Positions 15,351-16,192 of a DNA stretch of 16,192 nucleotides are shown in pieces (the stretch's first letter is position 1; every line of letters starts with the position of its first letter). The stretch is from NCBI GenBank assembly GCA_964480475.1, contig CAYZPW010000085.1, positions 1 through 16,192 of the forward strand. Reading direction: 5' to 3'. The DNA comes from CAYZPW01 sp964480475 (GTDB lineage: Bacteria > B130-G9). Under the pieces are notes generated by a model. The model did no database searches. It saw only the letters and a program-made list of their open reading frames with translations, and was not told the DNA's origin. Both the position numbers and the translations under genes were made by a program.

Positions 15351-16093
15351 AAGATGACTCGTCAATGGCGGTTGAGGTAACTGGCGTCACGAAGTGGTAT
15401 GGCGACCGAAAAGTGCTCTCGGACGTTACGTTTGATGTCAGGAGGTCAGAAACCGTTGGCCTTCTTGGCCCCAACGCCGCGGGCAAGACGACGATTATCC
15501 GGATAATCGCCGGGGTCTTGGCCCAAGATGCTGGGCGGGTCATGATCGATGGCGTTGACATGGCCGCTGCGCGTAAGAACGCGATTCGGAAGATCGGTTA
15601 CATGCCAGAAAGACCGCCGCTGTATCGGGAGCTGACCGTAACTGGGTATCTGAAGTTCTGGGCGCGCCTCCGCGATGTCCCAGCCCGAGGGATTGAGAAG
15701 AGTGTGGGAACGGCGATCACCGCGGCGGGCCTGGGTGACGTTCGGCACGTGCTCGCAAGGAAGCTATCGAAAGGATACGGGCAGCGGCTGAACCTGGCCC
15801 AGGCGCTGGTGCATAACCCGTCGGTGCTGATACTTGACGAGCCGACCGCCGGCCTCGACCCGGACCAGATCGTTCAGACTCGCGAGCTAGTCTCGACGCT
15901 TGGGGCCGCAAAGACGTTGATCGTGTCGTCGCACATCCTTGCCGATGTAGCCCAGACCTGCGATCGGGTAGTGATAATCAATGCCGGCCGCGTTGTGGGT
16001 GAGAGTTCGCTGTCAGAAGGGTCCGAGAAACCCTCGGCGGAGAGGATAACGTCTCTGGAGCGGCTCTACCTGGACGCTGTGCATAACGCGTGA
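15347..16093 (+). CDS. ABC transporter ATP-binding protein (ABC-2/GldA-like)
   Basis: This 248-residue ATPase would energise an ABC-2 type exporter at the inner membrane. Walker A is GPNAAGKT (41-48), with Ala in place of the more usual Gly; the signature is LSKGYGQ (140-146), Walker B LILDEP (161-166) and the H-loop His196 in SSHIL. The PERPPLY segment near 87-93 and the overall pattern resemble GldA/NatA rather than MlaF, so a link to lipid transport by the upstream MCE protein is not implied by family. I chose ATG 15347, which overlaps the cas6 stop in ATGA; a frame extension to 15290 lies inside cas6. No complete permease gene is present; a possible start overlaps its stop. Confidence 0.93.
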   Translation: MKDDSSMAVEVTGVTKWYGDRKVLSDVTFDVRRSETVGLLGPNAAGKTTIIRIIAGVLAQDAGRVMIDGVDMAAARKNAIRKIGYMPERPPLYRELTVTGYLKFWARLRDVPARGIEKSVGTAITAAGLGDVRHVLARKLSKGYGQRLNLAQALVHNPSVLILDEPTAGLDPDQIVQTRELVSTLGAAKTLIVSSHILADVAQTCDRVVIINAGRVVGESSLSEGSEKPSAERITSLERLYLDAVHNA

Positions 16094-16192
16094 ACATTCT
16101 CGGTATCCGTGACAAGCCTCGTAGGGGCGGTGTCTCAGACCCGCCCGCCTACATCAATCCCCTTGGATACGGGGCATCTTATAGAACCATCA
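16090..16192 (+). pseudogene. Possible start of an ABC permease gene running into a repeat
   Basis: A GTG at 16090 overlaps the ATPase stop (GTGA) and opens a frame reading MNILGIRDK, reminiscent of ABC-2 permease starts such as MNI-x-x-I-x-x-K. From about codon 11 the frame is only translation of the dispersed repeat (RRGGVSDPPAYINPLGYGAS) and it stays open to the window end. I infer that a permease gene was cut or displaced by the repeat. Nine residues are thin evidence; it could be chance. Confidence 0.3.
16121..16192. repeat. Dispersed palindromic repeat element, copy 2 (cut by window end)
   Basis: It begins GTAGGGGCGG and from 16124 matches window positions 1-69 at 60 of 69 positions in direct orientation. 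Mismatches cluster after the first 31 nt. It lies 27 nt after the ABC ATPase stop. The distal half, with the palindrome seen in copy 1, is beyond the window. Confidence 0.75.

Noticed and set aside
1..16192. Circular molecule closed by the end repeats
   Set aside because: The two 69-nt ends differ at 9 positions, so they are separate repeat copies, not one overlapping sequence.

Overview
This window most likely comes from an uncultivated diderm (Gram-negative-type), anaerobic or microaerophilic bacterium. It is moderately GC-rich and uses GTG and TTG starts as well as ATG. The pointers are an MCE/MlaD-type lipid-transport protein (diderm envelope), a hybrid cluster protein with a dedicated ferredoxin and an Rrf2 regulator (nitrosative or oxidative stress in anaerobes), the non-mevalonate isoprenoid pathway, and a fused homocysteine methyltransferase/methylenetetrahydrofolate reductase. 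I cannot fix the phylum from the sequence.

Layout. (1) 1-273: intergenic DNA with a copy of a dispersed palindromic repeat, an 8-nt tandem tract and a 16-bp palindrome. (2) 8913 down to 274, minus strand: one tightly packed operon, xseB - ispA-type prenyl synthase - dxs - tlyA - nadK - caspase/FGE-fold fusion - HMT/MTHFR fusion. Several genes overlap. The first five follow a widespread bacterial order; the caspase-like gene sits in the slot just after nadK. (3) 8914-9851: a mostly non-coding strip with a sigma70-like promoter for the operon, adjoining 8-nt and 7-nt tandem repeat tracts, a small plus-strand membrane protein and a strong hairpin behind hcp. (4) 12902 down to 9852, minus strand: rrf2 - ferredoxin - hcp stress operon. 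(5) 12903-13436: non-coding, with a candidate promoter and small hairpins. (6) 13437-16093, plus strand: mlaD-like gene, cas6-like gene and an ABC ATPase, spaced by 3 nt and by a 4-nt ATGA overlap. A possible permease start follows at 16090 and runs into a second copy of the dispersed repeat that reaches the window end.

How the genes work together. Dxs and the prenyl synthase act at the start of the isoprenoid pathway and at chain elongation. NadK supplies the NADPH used downstream, TlyA modifies rRNA, and the HMT/MTHFR fusion couples one-carbon reduction to methionine synthesis. Hcp and its ferredoxin are probably controlled by the cysteine-bearing Rrf2 protein.

The most notable points are a Cas6 endoribonuclease without any CRISPR array or other cas gene, translationally packed between an MCE protein and an ABC ATPase; a caspase-like protease fused to an EF-hand loop and an FGE-fold domain lacking the oxidase cysteines; and 69-nt repeat copies (60/69 identical) at the two ends of the window.
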